Source: Phaffia rhodozyma
Lineage: Eukaryota; Basidiomycota; Tremellomycetes; Cystofilobasidiales; Mrakiaceae
Reading direction: 5' to 3'
NCBI GenBank assembly: GCA_014706385.1
Contig: JACGZH010000002.1
Location: 1,116,001-1,180,000, forward strand
DNA length: 64,000 bases
The position numbers were made by a program, and so were the translations under genes. Of this stretch, positions 23,501 through 35,100 are shown piece after piece. The notes under the pieces were generated by a model, which had not been told where the DNA came from, made no database searches, and saw only the letters and a program-made list of their open reading frames with translations. Every line of letters starts with the position of its first letter. Position 1 is the stretch's first letter.

Positions 23501-26500
23501 CATCATTAAGAGCACACATTAGCGCAGCCTATCTCCAAGGTATAACGATGCATTTTACATACCTTCAGCTCCCATGAGAATTCCGCTGACAGTATCTTCG
23601 TCTCCGTTTCGAGCAGTAACTGTTACGTCAAAAATTCCATACACAGGTCGAAAGAGATTCTGAGCCTTTTCTTCCACCGTGATTTGTGTGAAGAAACTCA
23701 CCAAGAAGCACGGGAATCAACGATATATTGAGTCCCTGGTTCTTCAATGTTTGAACTAATTCAAACCCGGTCATGATAGGCATCATTACTACGAAGGTGA
23801 TTCACGAACATCAGTTATCACCCAAGTGTTAAAAATTGTGATGAAGAGGCGTTTTCTGACTGACCGTCTGAGATGATTAGATCAGGGAGAGGCTGACAAC
23901 TCAGCACTATATCCAGAGCTTCCTTCCCATTGCAAGCCTCTGGAAGGCAACTCGAATGAAAAAATCAGTTATCAAACATGGATTAAGGCAACGGAGAGGA
24001 CAACTGACCGATGACTGTACAATATTGACTCATAATTGACATCTGACGTTCATAGAATAGTACAACGATGTCAGATTGCGTGCGGTAGGCGTGTTTGTGT
24101 ACCATAGGAAGAACTTACAAGATATCTTCTCATATCATCTTCAGATAACATAAAATGAATTAAAAAAATTGTTGAGCTTGGCTTTGACCAACCACATATA
24201 TAAAATTAGAAGGATGAAAGAACAGCGTACGATTATCATCAACAATGAGGACCGTATCAGATTTCGACCAAAACAAAGTCGACGGATCGATCTTATTCGA
24301 GTTGTTAGAGGACTCTCCTGAGTCAGATATACTCGATGTCTCGACTTCCTCCTTCGACCATCTCGACGCTTCGTCAATGATCCCTTTTGCGTACTTCATG
24401 GCTTTGTGCGTCGGCGGTTCTGGCAAGTCTAAGATCATGTCAGGGCTGAGATGTTCAGTCCCCAGAGGGAAGCGGACGATGAAAGACGATCCGTGTTTTC
24501 CTGTGGGTGATTCCTCGGCGGCTGTTACGGCAGGACAATAAGATATAAGTTTCTGGGAACAGTCAACCAAACCGGCTCTGGAACAGGACTCACTACATGA
24601 TTCTACGCTGAGAGTACCACCATGTAACCTGATCAGCTCAGCAGTAAGAGAAAGACCAATTCCAGTGCCTTGGGGTTCGAGAGTTGAATCGCGCAAGAGA
24701 TTGATGAGCAAACAGCGAACGATATGTTCATGAATCATATTGAGAAAAGGTTATACTAAGGTACCTTCAAAACTTCGGCCAACAGAGGCGACCCGATGGA
24801 ACCTAGTAACAATTCGAGGAATATCGTCCTCTGTGCCGATCAAGTCATCAGAGCCAATCCGCTATGGTAAAATGTGATTTAAACCATGAAAAACATACTT
24901 GGAATTCCGACTCCGGTATCAATAACACTCAGTTCCACCTCGTTGGCGTGATATCGAAGATAGACTTTGATGGTTCCCTCGAGGCAATACTTGAAAGCGT
25001 TACCGATGATGTTGTATATGATTTTCTCGTATAGATCTATAACAAGGTGGGCGCACAGTATTTGAGAGACTTTGTACATCAACGAGTATATATACCAAAT
25101 GAGCAGAGAAGCTTACCTGGGTCAATATACACTAGTCTTGGATCTTCTATGTCACAATCTACATCGTAAGTCACGCCGCCTTTCTCGATGGCGGAACTAT
25201 GGCGCAGAACATGAATGAAAGGGCAGAAGTTAGCCGGCCTGTATATAACGACGTTTCAACAAGAGAAAAAAAGATATGTACCGGAAGAGAGACGCCAGAT
25301 CCGCAGTGTAGACGCCGAGTTGTTTCGGTGAGAATACACCCTGTATGAGAGTGAGCCCAAAAGCGAGTAACATCAATACTATCAGGCTCTGTGGATATCT
25401 ATCAAACCACAGGTTGAGCAAAAGGAAAACAGTATTCTGACCTTCATCCGTCCAGCATCTACTTGGGAGACATCCATTAGCATGTTGACGAGTCGGGTCA
25501 GTCTTTGACAGTTTCGATCAGCAAGGCTAAGAAGCCGTTTTCGGCTGCCTCCGTTTGTTTCCATCGCTAACAGATCTGCGATAGGACCTGGATAAGCATT
25601 TAGCAGAAGAGTGATCACGAATATGTCAGTGGCGAAACACATAGTATGGCCAGGTACGAGAGAATATGAACGCACCTTGAATGAGCGTCAAAGGGCTCCT
25701 CAACTCATGAGATGTATTCGAGAAAAAGGCTACGAAGACACAGTCCGTCAATAAATTGTAAATGATGTATATCATATTGTGAAGAACCGCTCACTGGTCT
25801 TGGCTCTGTCGAGCTTTGCGAGCTCTTCTGCTTTCACAAGTTGTGCCTGGAAACTGGCAACTCCTTTGAGGCCTGATGCAAGTTGATATTTGAGTAGACG
25901 GATCCAGCTCTGATAATCCTTATCGTCTAGAATCGCGGGAGAAGCATGTTACAATACATATTGCAATAAGAATTTCGAACTGAATGAAGAAGCTGACATA
26001 AAACAAGAAGATTACGGTAAACTCACAAGGTCTTCGAGAATTGAGCCCACATATGAAGACTATTTTCCTGGAATCCTCATCCGAGATCGGGATCACAACG
26101 GCTGTCTCTGGTAGCTCTGGCCAACTTCTCACCTCGAATCCGGTCACCAAACTAGAACAATCTTCCACGAATACCATCTCATTCGTTGTCAACGCCTGTG
26201 CTATCGGCCAAGGGCATCCAGTCGCTTCTCCCGCCTGGTAGTCTGGTCGTGTGGATGTCGATCGAGAGCTTGAGCCAGCCAAAACGATACTCTCTGTGTC
26301 TTCGGCCAGACTCGGTTCTGAATGTGTGGATCTAACTTCCATTAAAGTAACGCTAGGATGTGTCGAGTTGGCATCGATATCAAGGTCAAGAGTGATATTC
26401 GTAGGAGCAGAAGGATGTCCGGCTGATGAAACAAAGGAGGAAACCCATTTAACAAGACTTAGACCTGAGTAGCACTTGCATAAAGATCAGATAAACACTA

Positions 26501-28695
26501 GAATACTTACCGGGGACTCCAATGGTGCCCAAGAGGTCGAGAGTAGTGGTCGATGTATTTTGGACAGTTGGCGGAGAGTAAAGCATGATGAACGGAAGAT
26601 CGTGTACGTTTTCTGCCATCGCATTCAAAGCTGCCTCTGAAAATTGAGACAAGCTCTGGCAAACGGCTGTGTTAAGAGAAATAGATTGTGGAAAGAAAGA
26701 TATTTACCGAACCCGTGCACTATAAACTTTACTGAGGATATGAATCAGTCAAACATAGAAGGAGAGAGGGAAACGCACAAAGACTCTGAGCGAGTGAACG
26801 AAGCATCTCGAACCGACGTCTAGCAAGGACGTTGCTTGTGGTTTCGACCGAATAATTGAGCAAACCACCAATCTCGCTGAAATGACGTCCATGGCAGAAT
26901 TAGCGCTCGGGTTTATTGATCAATTCAGGAATCAATACATAGGGACGTTTGACGATCTTACCCGTTCTCAACCGCGACTGGAATCCAAGACCAAGTAGTG
27001 TAAGTCTCTTCAGGAGCTTTGGTAACCTCTCTTTGGAAAAACAATAGATCTGCGTAGAAAGGATGAAACAAAAAATTCATATTCTAAATAGCCTGTAATG
27101 GGAGTTATGCTTCGAAGTAATGACTCGAAGAAACGGCAAGTCAAAGAGGAAGAAGGGAAGGCGAAAGATAAATTACCATCAGTTTTATTGACCGCTCTTC
27201 CACCAGCCATCATATTGAGAGCAGTCGACTTGAGCTCTGGCCAGACCTCCGACCACGCGACTGATGCTACTTTTCCAAAATTGAATGGATGTTTTCGCAA
27301 CAGCTGTTCCACCCGAAATCAAATCGGATACAAACAAACGAGGTGCTAATTGATGAATGATTGATAGTAAACCGAAGTGAAGGGGCACTGGACCAACCAT
27401 TTCTGCGTACTACGGAAAACCGAAATACAAGCGGAAGAAAGAATGTTTGTGAACGACGAAAAGGAGGAGAGAAGAGATTACTCGAAAATAGTTAAAAACG
27501 AAGAGACTCACAGCATCGTTATCTAGAACATTACAAAGCATGATCTCACATGATTAGTTATAAAGTCTTCAGATTAAATGAAACGACGTAACTTACAGAT
27601 GAGAGTAAGGTCTTTTCCCCACCAAAGTGTACTTTCATGATCGGTGTTCATCCTAACAAATCAATCATAGAAGTTTCCCCAATTTAATAAATAAATATTC
27701 CAACGGGCATATATGTGGACAAACAGAAGTGTTCAGCCATATGGATTTTCATTGGGTAGTCAAGAACCTTGGTTGACTCACACTACAGAAATCAGCGATT
27801 TCAAAGATTGGGGCCATAGCGCTTTTGGTCCCAGCGGTGTATTCTGCCAATCAAAGTTATCTAAAAGTTGCTGCACATTGAACATAGTCTTCCTCGCTTG
27901 TCTAGGTGAGAGTGGTATTTGAGTGGGCCTTTTCAAGTTCTCTGGGTCTTCTCTCAACGTATCTGTTGAGCCGTCGTATGGAGAAATCCCCATGCTATCC
28001 ATGCTCACTGATAATGTAGGTTCATCGACGACCTTTTTGCCTGCCGAGGGTGCACTAGGAATAGCTTTAGAGAGCGTGTCTGAAATGTATGGCTTTTGGA
28101 ACTGAAGAGCGATAGCGCCTTGAACGGGGCATAGCTGAAGTACCGCAAGTCGATGTTCTGAGAGGTTCGGTGAAGAGTACGACCCATCCGAGTCTATAGG
28201 AACCAAAGTAGGAAAGTAAACGCCCTCTGGCGCATCGTGTTCAGGAGGACAAGTATATATCAAATCCGAGGCAGAGACCATGCTCGGATCGATGGGTCTC
28301 TCAAACTGAAACGAATCTATCCGTTTTCGTTCGTGAGTCGAATCTGTACCTGTTGAGACGTTTGGGTGAAGAGTCGATTGTGATTTTGATGGGTCTATGC
28401 CGTCTGGCAAAACTCGCTGGGATGCGAGCTGTCTGGCGAGCTTGGCGATCATAACTTGAAGGATCAAGTTTGAATTATCATCTATGCAGCCTAGAAGAGG
28501 ATTCGTCCCTATTCTGGCCACCGGATTCGACCAGATCGGGCGGATTCTGAACGGCACATGCTGAGTCGGATGGGGAAGAGCGATAATGATTGAAGGTGTC
28601 GGATGGTTTCGAAGGAATGGAATCAACGGCAGCTGCAACGAAGAGTCGTCCAGGCCAGTATATTCAGTTATCGGCTGGCATTGTTGCGGGGGCAT
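20598..28695 (-). CDS. double hybrid histidine kinase (Tco2-like), paralog 1
   Basis: A very intron-rich gene. The order is an N-terminal domain (PLIPFLRNHPTPSIII...PIWSNPVA), a PAS-like part (NTPLGPKALWPQSLKSL, ETYTTWSWIPV), a GAF-like part, then two full transmitter-receiver units. HisKA1 has its histidine in FFSNTSHELRSPLTLIQ (about 25690). HATPase1 has IIGNAFKYCLEG, VIDTGVGIP and GTGIGLSLTAELIRLHGG. REC1 has VLIVDDN, PDLIISDVMMPIMTG and a lysine in DYITKPFSS. HisKA2 has IDVTSHEIRNPVSAIL (about 23060). HATPase2 has LLANAIRFTATS, KDSGPGL and GSGLGL. REC2 has LVVEDNLINQK, VVLMDLEMPVMDG and ALTGNAR...LKPYRIENLL. All catalytic residues are present. Double HK-RR proteins are known as Tco2 in Cryptococcus, upstream of the HOG pathway through Ypd1. 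No membrane segment is seen, so it is probably soluble. The stop is the TGA at 20598-20600. Confidence 0.88.
21056..21069 (-). other. 14-nt microexon in kinase 1
   Basis: The sequence CTGTAATGGACGGT on the minus strand, flanked by ATAG upstream and GTAAGC downstream, joins GAGATGC to CTTACTGCG. The join gives MPVMDG LTAI, the segment just after the phospho-accepting aspartate of REC2. Without it the receiver domain would be broken. The same microexon exists in the paralog. Confidence 0.85.
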
Positions 28696-29084
28696 GCTGT
28701 GCGTTTGCTATCCTCTCGACTGTTCCTCTTGTTGTGTTCGTTCTTCCTATCTCTTCCACCTTTGCTACAGAAATAGAGAGGAGCGATTTGATGAAGCGAT
28801 GTCGTATGGTTGAAGAAGAGGTGCTGAGTTAAAGGTAGATGAAAGATAGACGCGAGCGAGAATCAGAGCATGCCCAGAGTTCTAGATAGCGTATGTGCTT
28901 GTGTATAAAACATCAAATTAGCGGCCGCAGGCGATGAAGACCACTGAAAATTCACCGATTGATATTTGTTTGCTGACCATCGGGGTTTATATCACCTCCT
29001 GGAGCGGACGTAATCCTGTTTGTTTCAAGACACAGTGTAGTGCTACAAATCATGATGTTCAGGCTTGGTGAGAGTAACCTCAAC

Positions 29085-29225
29085 CGATGGTGGTCGATGT
29101 ATAGCCCTTTTAGACTAGGGTGCCCTCAGGCTGCAAACCACCAAGATCTTATGGCTCATGGGTTCAGTCTTTCCTCATCGATGGGGGCAACGACAGCGTC
29201 AGCTTCAGCAGCGGCAGTGAGCAAT
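29085..29225 (+). repeat. dispersed repeat, copy A
   Basis: A segment of about 140 bp closely resembles the minus strand at about 41748-41925. The best part, GGCTGCAAACCACCAAGATC onward to the run of G after CATCGAT (29129-29187), is almost identical. In one frame both copies read AANHQDLMAHGFSLS, followed by Ala/Ser- or Gln-rich codons. The two copies are inverted relative to each other and flank kinase 2. The identity of the repeat family is unknown. Confidence 0.8.
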
Positions 29226-30577
29226 ACAAGCATTCTTGTCCTCTCGTTCTTTTCTTGGAGAGGGGCTAAGTGCAGTATATTGCAACACGAATTGACATTT
29301 CTATTTCACAGAGTCTGAGAGTAAGTAGAGAAAAAAAAGAGAACTGTGAGTACTCAACACATTGTCCTGAGACATTCGACAGACATCCAATATATATGTG
29401 ACCCACTCGGCAGACGCTTCGACACTCTTTGATCGCCCACACTCTGCTTCGTCCCGGGAACTCGCCATGGCACTTAGATAACACTCTTGACGTCCGAAAC
29501 CCCTGGAATTTGTAAACTTGGAGCAGAAGGAAGGCTCTAAGCTTGTCAGACAGCGTCTTCGCACGGCCAGGAGTGAATTCAGGTGAAGATGAGGGGAAAG
29601 CGCCGTTTCCGAACGCCAGGAAGGCACGTAGACGTCCATCAGCCAGCCAAAGCGCTACCTTGTGGTACACTTGTCTCCGAATGATATGCGCGCTTGAGTG
29701 GAGGTGTTCCTATCATCAAACGGCGAAGAACGTCGAATGCCAAAAGTATGACCGACATCGTGAAGCAGTAGCAGCACGGAGACCATCGGGCCTGGCAGGT
29801 CGGAATGAATGACGGTCTGGAAAGAAAAAACCGAAGCAAGACACCTGTGATGAGAAAGGCATTCTGAAGTGCCAGGAAGGCAACTTGTAAAGTCAGCTTG
29901 AACGTGAGGCCAAGAGACACTCACCACGGAGAGCTGTTGACCCTTCCGCATTGATTCTCATTCACAGCCGCCGCTTCCGAACGTCTCGGTCCATTCCCGG
30001 AAGGTGCTTCCATGACTTGAGAGAGCGACCACTGCGTGCCCCGTTCAGCCAGACCACCGTTATCTAGAGATATGTCGAGCTCTCCTATGGCTATCGAGAG
30101 AAGCGTCCGACGACCTGAGTTCAGACCCATGACCTCGCCCTCTGGCTGCCCACCCCACGGAACGTACTCTGCTCAATAACGGGCTTTGCCTTCACCTTCC
30201 TATCTCCGCCTGTAGTCGTCGATGTCAGATGGAGCCGATGTAGATCTAGGCGCTCTGGTGGTCGCTCCAATCCCGTCCATACTGATCGACCGGGCGAACC
30301 GTCGCCGTTCGGTCTCGACTTTAAATATATGGTACGACAGCCTCCACCAAGTGTCCGAGTCATATAGAGGTCACTTACTTTGAGTCTGTAATCTGGTGCC
30401 CAGCAGGCAACGAGGCGTTGCGGAGGTCGTTGATCTCTTGGTTTCGTGTCGTCGCCCCTTGGCGCGGATTTCGTCCAACCCTGCTTGTGTTGACCATTTG
30501 AAAGTGTGAGCGCATCATCGAAAAGAAGTCCGAAATGGTGACTTGACGAGAGCAGAGTTTCTGGACGTGTCAATTCA

Positions 30578-30907
30578 TCAATTGGGTGCGTCAAGGGTTA
30601 CCTGACTCAGCCGGGGGTTGACAGATCTGATCGGACTGGCAAGGGCTTTGGAGGCGAGTATAGAGCTAAACTCAATATTTACTGCCCACAAGACCAGATG
30701 AACCACTGAAGTAGCGCGAGCTATCGCCCTCTGGCGTGCATGATAGAACGGGCAGAGGTGGCTGGATTGCCTTGAGTGTCCGACTTGTTTACAAGTTGGG
30801 CATCTCGAAATAGTGAATGTAGTTGCGGTCGTGGCAGTAGGCTGTGTCGAGGCCTTATCCGCCCTCTGGTGCTTCATTCCGAACACAAGAAGAACGAAAC
30901 TCCTCAA
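30578..30907 (-). pseudogene. possible mobile-element relic with zinc-knuckle motif
   Basis: A 109-residue frame contains RCPTCKQVGHSRQSSHLCPF, with spacing C-x2-C-x4-H-x7-C. Cys/His knuckles like this one are common in proteins of fungal transposons. The frame is short and no transposase or reverse transcriptase domain is visible next to it. Further minus-strand frames (30121-30594) have Arg/Pro/Gly-rich sequence with no recognisable domain. It may be a decayed element, one exon of an unknown gene, or chance. Confidence 0.3.
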
Positions 30908-31760
30908 AGGAACCGATGAGTGTTCTATTGAGGAAGAGCGATCTGATGTGGAAGAGGATTCTCATCCCTTCGACTTACTTGTGAAGGATATACATTCCAC
31001 ATACGAAGACTTGAACATACAAGAAGAAAAATAGAACGAGAGGCAAAGAGACGAAGGAATAGCGAGACATAGACACAAAGAAACAGAAAGACATCAAGAC
31101 GGAGTCGAAAGTTCATTTTAGCTGGCTTGATTGTTGGTCTCGAGATAGAAACATATGTTGCGCCTGGATTAATAGGGATCACCACTGATATTGACTATGC
31201 TATATACTTGACTCTTGACCCTCCCGAACTTCTGTTGGAATCATTTTATATAAATTCATCTCTCCAGTCGGACAAATCTATACATAAGTCTATCGTAGCG
31301 ACCAAACTCTCCTAATGATCCAACAAAGGGGTTGTCACTCCAGATGTCTACGCCAAGTATCAGTCCTCCACCCGGCTCCATGAGATTGTATGGCTCGATA
31401 CTTCCACATCCCCGAAGGTAGAGGTCAGTCTTCGGATTTAGGAGTCTTGTAATAATGACAAGATATACGCTGACACTTCGTGGATGGAGAGGTGGATAAC
31501 ATCTACAGACATAGCTGCATTGGTCACATCCCGCCAAGTGACTGAATCCACATATTGAAAGCCACACAGTTTATCTAATCCGATACGGTTACTACTATTT
31601 ATATTACTGCTTTTGTTCACATGCTGTCGGGGATGTAATTTGAGTTACACCTGGTTCGTAAGCTGTGATCCGTAAACTCTCCACTTCCACAACTTCTTCC
31701 TTCCCTATTCTCTAGAAAACTCTACCTATAGAAAGCTCTATGTCCGACGTATCAAACTAC

Positions 31761-31808
31761 CAGCGCACCATACTGTCAGCGCACTCTACTATCAGCGCAT
31801 CATACTAC
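31761..31808 (+). repeat. tandem 16-bp repeat, three units
   Basis: Three units begin with CAGCGCA at 31761, 31777 and 31793, spaced exactly 16 bp apart, with consensus CAGCGCAYCATACTRT. They lie about 300-350 bp before the start of kinase 2, so they may be promoter elements. Identity between units is high but not perfect. Confidence 0.8.
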
Positions 31809-32113
31809 TTGGCCACAGGGTCTGAGAACTAGAACCTAAGAGTCTTATGTGGTTACCATGTCGTAACCTTCCTGTTACCAACCCAGCCTTCGCCTCTTAC
31901 ACATGCGCGCCTTAAAATGGCCCGAGTCCATCAGTCGCGCATCGGCTTCTACATTCGATAATTAATGATGATGGTCAAAACGGGACGGATCGAGTTGCAA
32001 ATTGATACACCCTTTTTGCCTGATTTTCACCATACCGTTCGGACGTATTGAGCACTGTCCATCGGACAGACAGATAGATTCCCAGTTTATTCTCCTACTC
32101 TACCTCTTACAAG

Positions 32114-35100
32114 ATGCCGTCCACTGTCGACATCGAGACGATTCCGTTGATTCAGTTTCTCCGGGCAAATGCTTTTCCTTCCATCATCCTTCATCCTTTC
32201 ACACAGTTGGACCAGCCGTTGCGATTGATATGGGCCAACCCTGCAGCTATAATCAGCAGTCTTCCCAGCTCTGATCCTTCTGCAACATCTACACACGAGC
32301 CATTCGTTACTGAAGGTCAAACAAACACCGTGATCTCCCTCTTCGATGACAACTCGGTATCTCTTCTCGAGAGCCTTCTCAACAGAGTCTTCCTTGGTGA
32401 AAACACTTCAAACTCGACAATTGCAGATGCCGCCAACACTTTCTACGATCTTGTATATTTTCGGCCGACACCTGAGCATTCTTCGAAAGCGTTCCGTCCT
32501 CAGGTCACCCTCTTACCTTCGTCATCTTCGGATAAAACGCCTGGTCTTGTCATCCTTCAGCTTTATCCCCAGCCGGTAGATACGGTCGTTCATGGTCTGC
32601 CGCCTGTCACCGAGCTGAAGAGATTGGATCCTGCTCTCACACAGGAAAGACCTTCAAATAAATCTGATTCTGATAACGCATTAGCCGAAGCGGATGTGAG
32701 AAGATCTACATTCAAGATGAAACAGCTTATCGAAGAATACCCGTGGGAGACCACCAGCTTGGGACCAAAATCAGAATGGCCGCAAAGTTTATTAACGGCG
32801 CTATCAATTGTTTTGGGAACAGACACACAATCTTGCTTATGGTGAGTGGTTCCTGTTGCTACCATACCTTCAATGAGCGAAAAGAGAATCTACCAAAACT
32901 CTATAGCGTTCGTTTCTAAGGAGAAAGAGATTACTGAATGCGATCGTTTCCTTTGTACATCTGGAAAAACTCAGGTGGGGACCCGAGTTTCTTATGATCT
33001 ACAACGATAGTCACGCCGAGATGTCCGGCGAACGACATCCAGGTCTTCTGGGCAAAGGGGGAGATGACGCTTGGGGGAAAGAGCTCTGGACGACCCTAAA
33101 GCCAGATGCTGAGAACGTGGTGAGTCCGACTAGAAGTTTGCGCCTCCCTCAAATTTTTGGTCATCACGACTATGATGTGAAGATTGACAAATACGAACTG
33201 GCTGTTCATATTTTAAATCCCAGATGTATAAAGGAGGCACCGTTCATCGCACCAATGGTTCGTAAGCGCTCAGCCTCAATACCTCTGTGAAGTCAATTGG
33301 ACTAACGGTTGCTATTCGGAAATTATAGACCTGTTGTTTCTACCAAGAAACTCTGAAGACTATCTCGAGGAGACCTGTCAGTCTAGTTTTCCTTCTGCAT
33401 CCCCGCTTGAGTAACTGCTCATCCAAGTTTTTTCTTTCTCTTCTCTTTCTCTCCTGACACCCAAAGACTTCACGTGGTCGTGGGTCCCAGTCGTTGGCGA
33501 TCGAGGAATCATACAAGGCCTGTTGAGTCGTTCGGTCGAAACCACCGAAACTGTCCTGGCCGAGCGACGTTTGAAAACACTACAAGATGTCGTTCAATCG
33601 ACCTCGACCACCAAGTCCGTTGCGGCTTTCGTAAAGACTGCAGTCGATTGTCTCCGAAAATGTCCCCACGATGTTCCTTTCCTCATGGCGTATTCGACCA
33701 CGAACAACTTCAAGTATAGACAGGACGATCGGCGATACATAAAAATCGATTTGGTAGAGTCTATAGGGGTTCCTCCAGACCACCCTTCTGCTCCTCCATC
33801 TTATTCGATTTCATTCGACTATCACAAGAATCCTCCTCTGACTCGACCGAGTCCATCGAGTCCTTTCTCGTCCTATACTTCCTCCAACTCTGCCAATCAA
33901 TCATCTTCAGACCAATTACTGGGGTCATCCGGTACAACCGTCGTACCCGATATAGAGCATGGGCCGGTGGACTCAGAATCAATTCCAAATCCTGGACGGT
34001 TGTCTCATCGAGACTCGATATCGTCCACAAACTCCTCCCGTGGCTCATTGATCACAGTTACCACAATGAACGGGATCACGCCTTGTCCCTGGCCAATTGA
34101 TATTGCGCTCTTATCAAAGGAAAAGGTCATAGTTGATGACTGCTCAAAGTTGGTTGAAGGATTCGAAAGCCGAAGTTGGGGCGAGTTGCCGAAGAAGGCA
34201 GTGGTCATTGCAGTAGCTGATTCGGAAGATCCAAAAACGGCTAGACATGTGGTCTTAATCATAGGGCTTAATAGCAGAAGGTGAATATTATTCTTGACTG
34301 ATCCTTCCTTATGTCGAGTCATATTTCTACTTTCAATTCTATCTTGATGAGAACACTGTAGCTGGTCAATTAATCTTGGGATCGTTTTTCCATCGAATCG
34401 AAGACCTTTTGAAGATGACTATAGAGTAAGCGTCAGCGTCTTGCCTGTTCATTCAACGCGTACATAGACGACTGATGCCACTCTTCTTTTGACTCATAGT
34501 CCTGGATCCAACTCTTGCGGTTACAATTGTCAACAGGGCTCGTTGGAGTGACAAGCTACGAGGCTCAGATCCATCGAGCTGAGGAATTGTCCCTGCTTGA
34601 CAAGGCAAAGACTGGTAAGCTAACTTCAATCAACCCCCTCTCTACATCTATGTAAACAGACTAATCATCGTTCCACTCATGTTCCTGACAACTTTTCACA
34701 CAGCCTTCTTTAGTAACGTGAGCCATGAGCTCCGAACTCCGTTGACGTTGATTGCTGGACCGGTCCATGATCTTTTGCATGATCCCGTTCAAAGCGAAAT
34801 ATCGAAGTCATTACTCTCACTTGTGTCCAGGAATGTTCGTCGACTGAGTCGTCTGGTTGATATGCTCATGGACGTAAGCCGACTAGACGCAGGAAGATTG
34901 GAGGTATGTTATATCTGTCATCGCTATTCCCAATAGAGGCTTTACTTTACTCTTCATGACGTGTGTATCCATCTGTTTCGCGACATGGTTCAGGGTGAAT
35001 ATGTTCCCAAGCAGCTGGGCATCGTTTCTGCCGACCTAGCGTTACTATTTAGGTTTGTACTCGTCGATTCTATATGTAATCATACTCGTCTAATCTACTG

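Larger units (their letters stand above)
28696..32113. other. 3.4-kb repeat-bearing gap between the two kinases
   Basis: This gap holds the two divergent kinase promoters plus material that differs in look from the rest of the window. About 29400-30600 appears richer in G and C. It contains a dispersed repeat (29085-29225), a zinc-knuckle-like open frame (30578-30907) and a tandem 16-bp repeat (31761-31808), listed separately. Protein-like but unrecognised stretches also occur, for example on the minus strand at 31256-31460 (DLYLRGCGSIEPYNLMEPGG). No complete gene could be built. A decayed mobile element or gene fragments are plausible. Confidence 0.5.
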
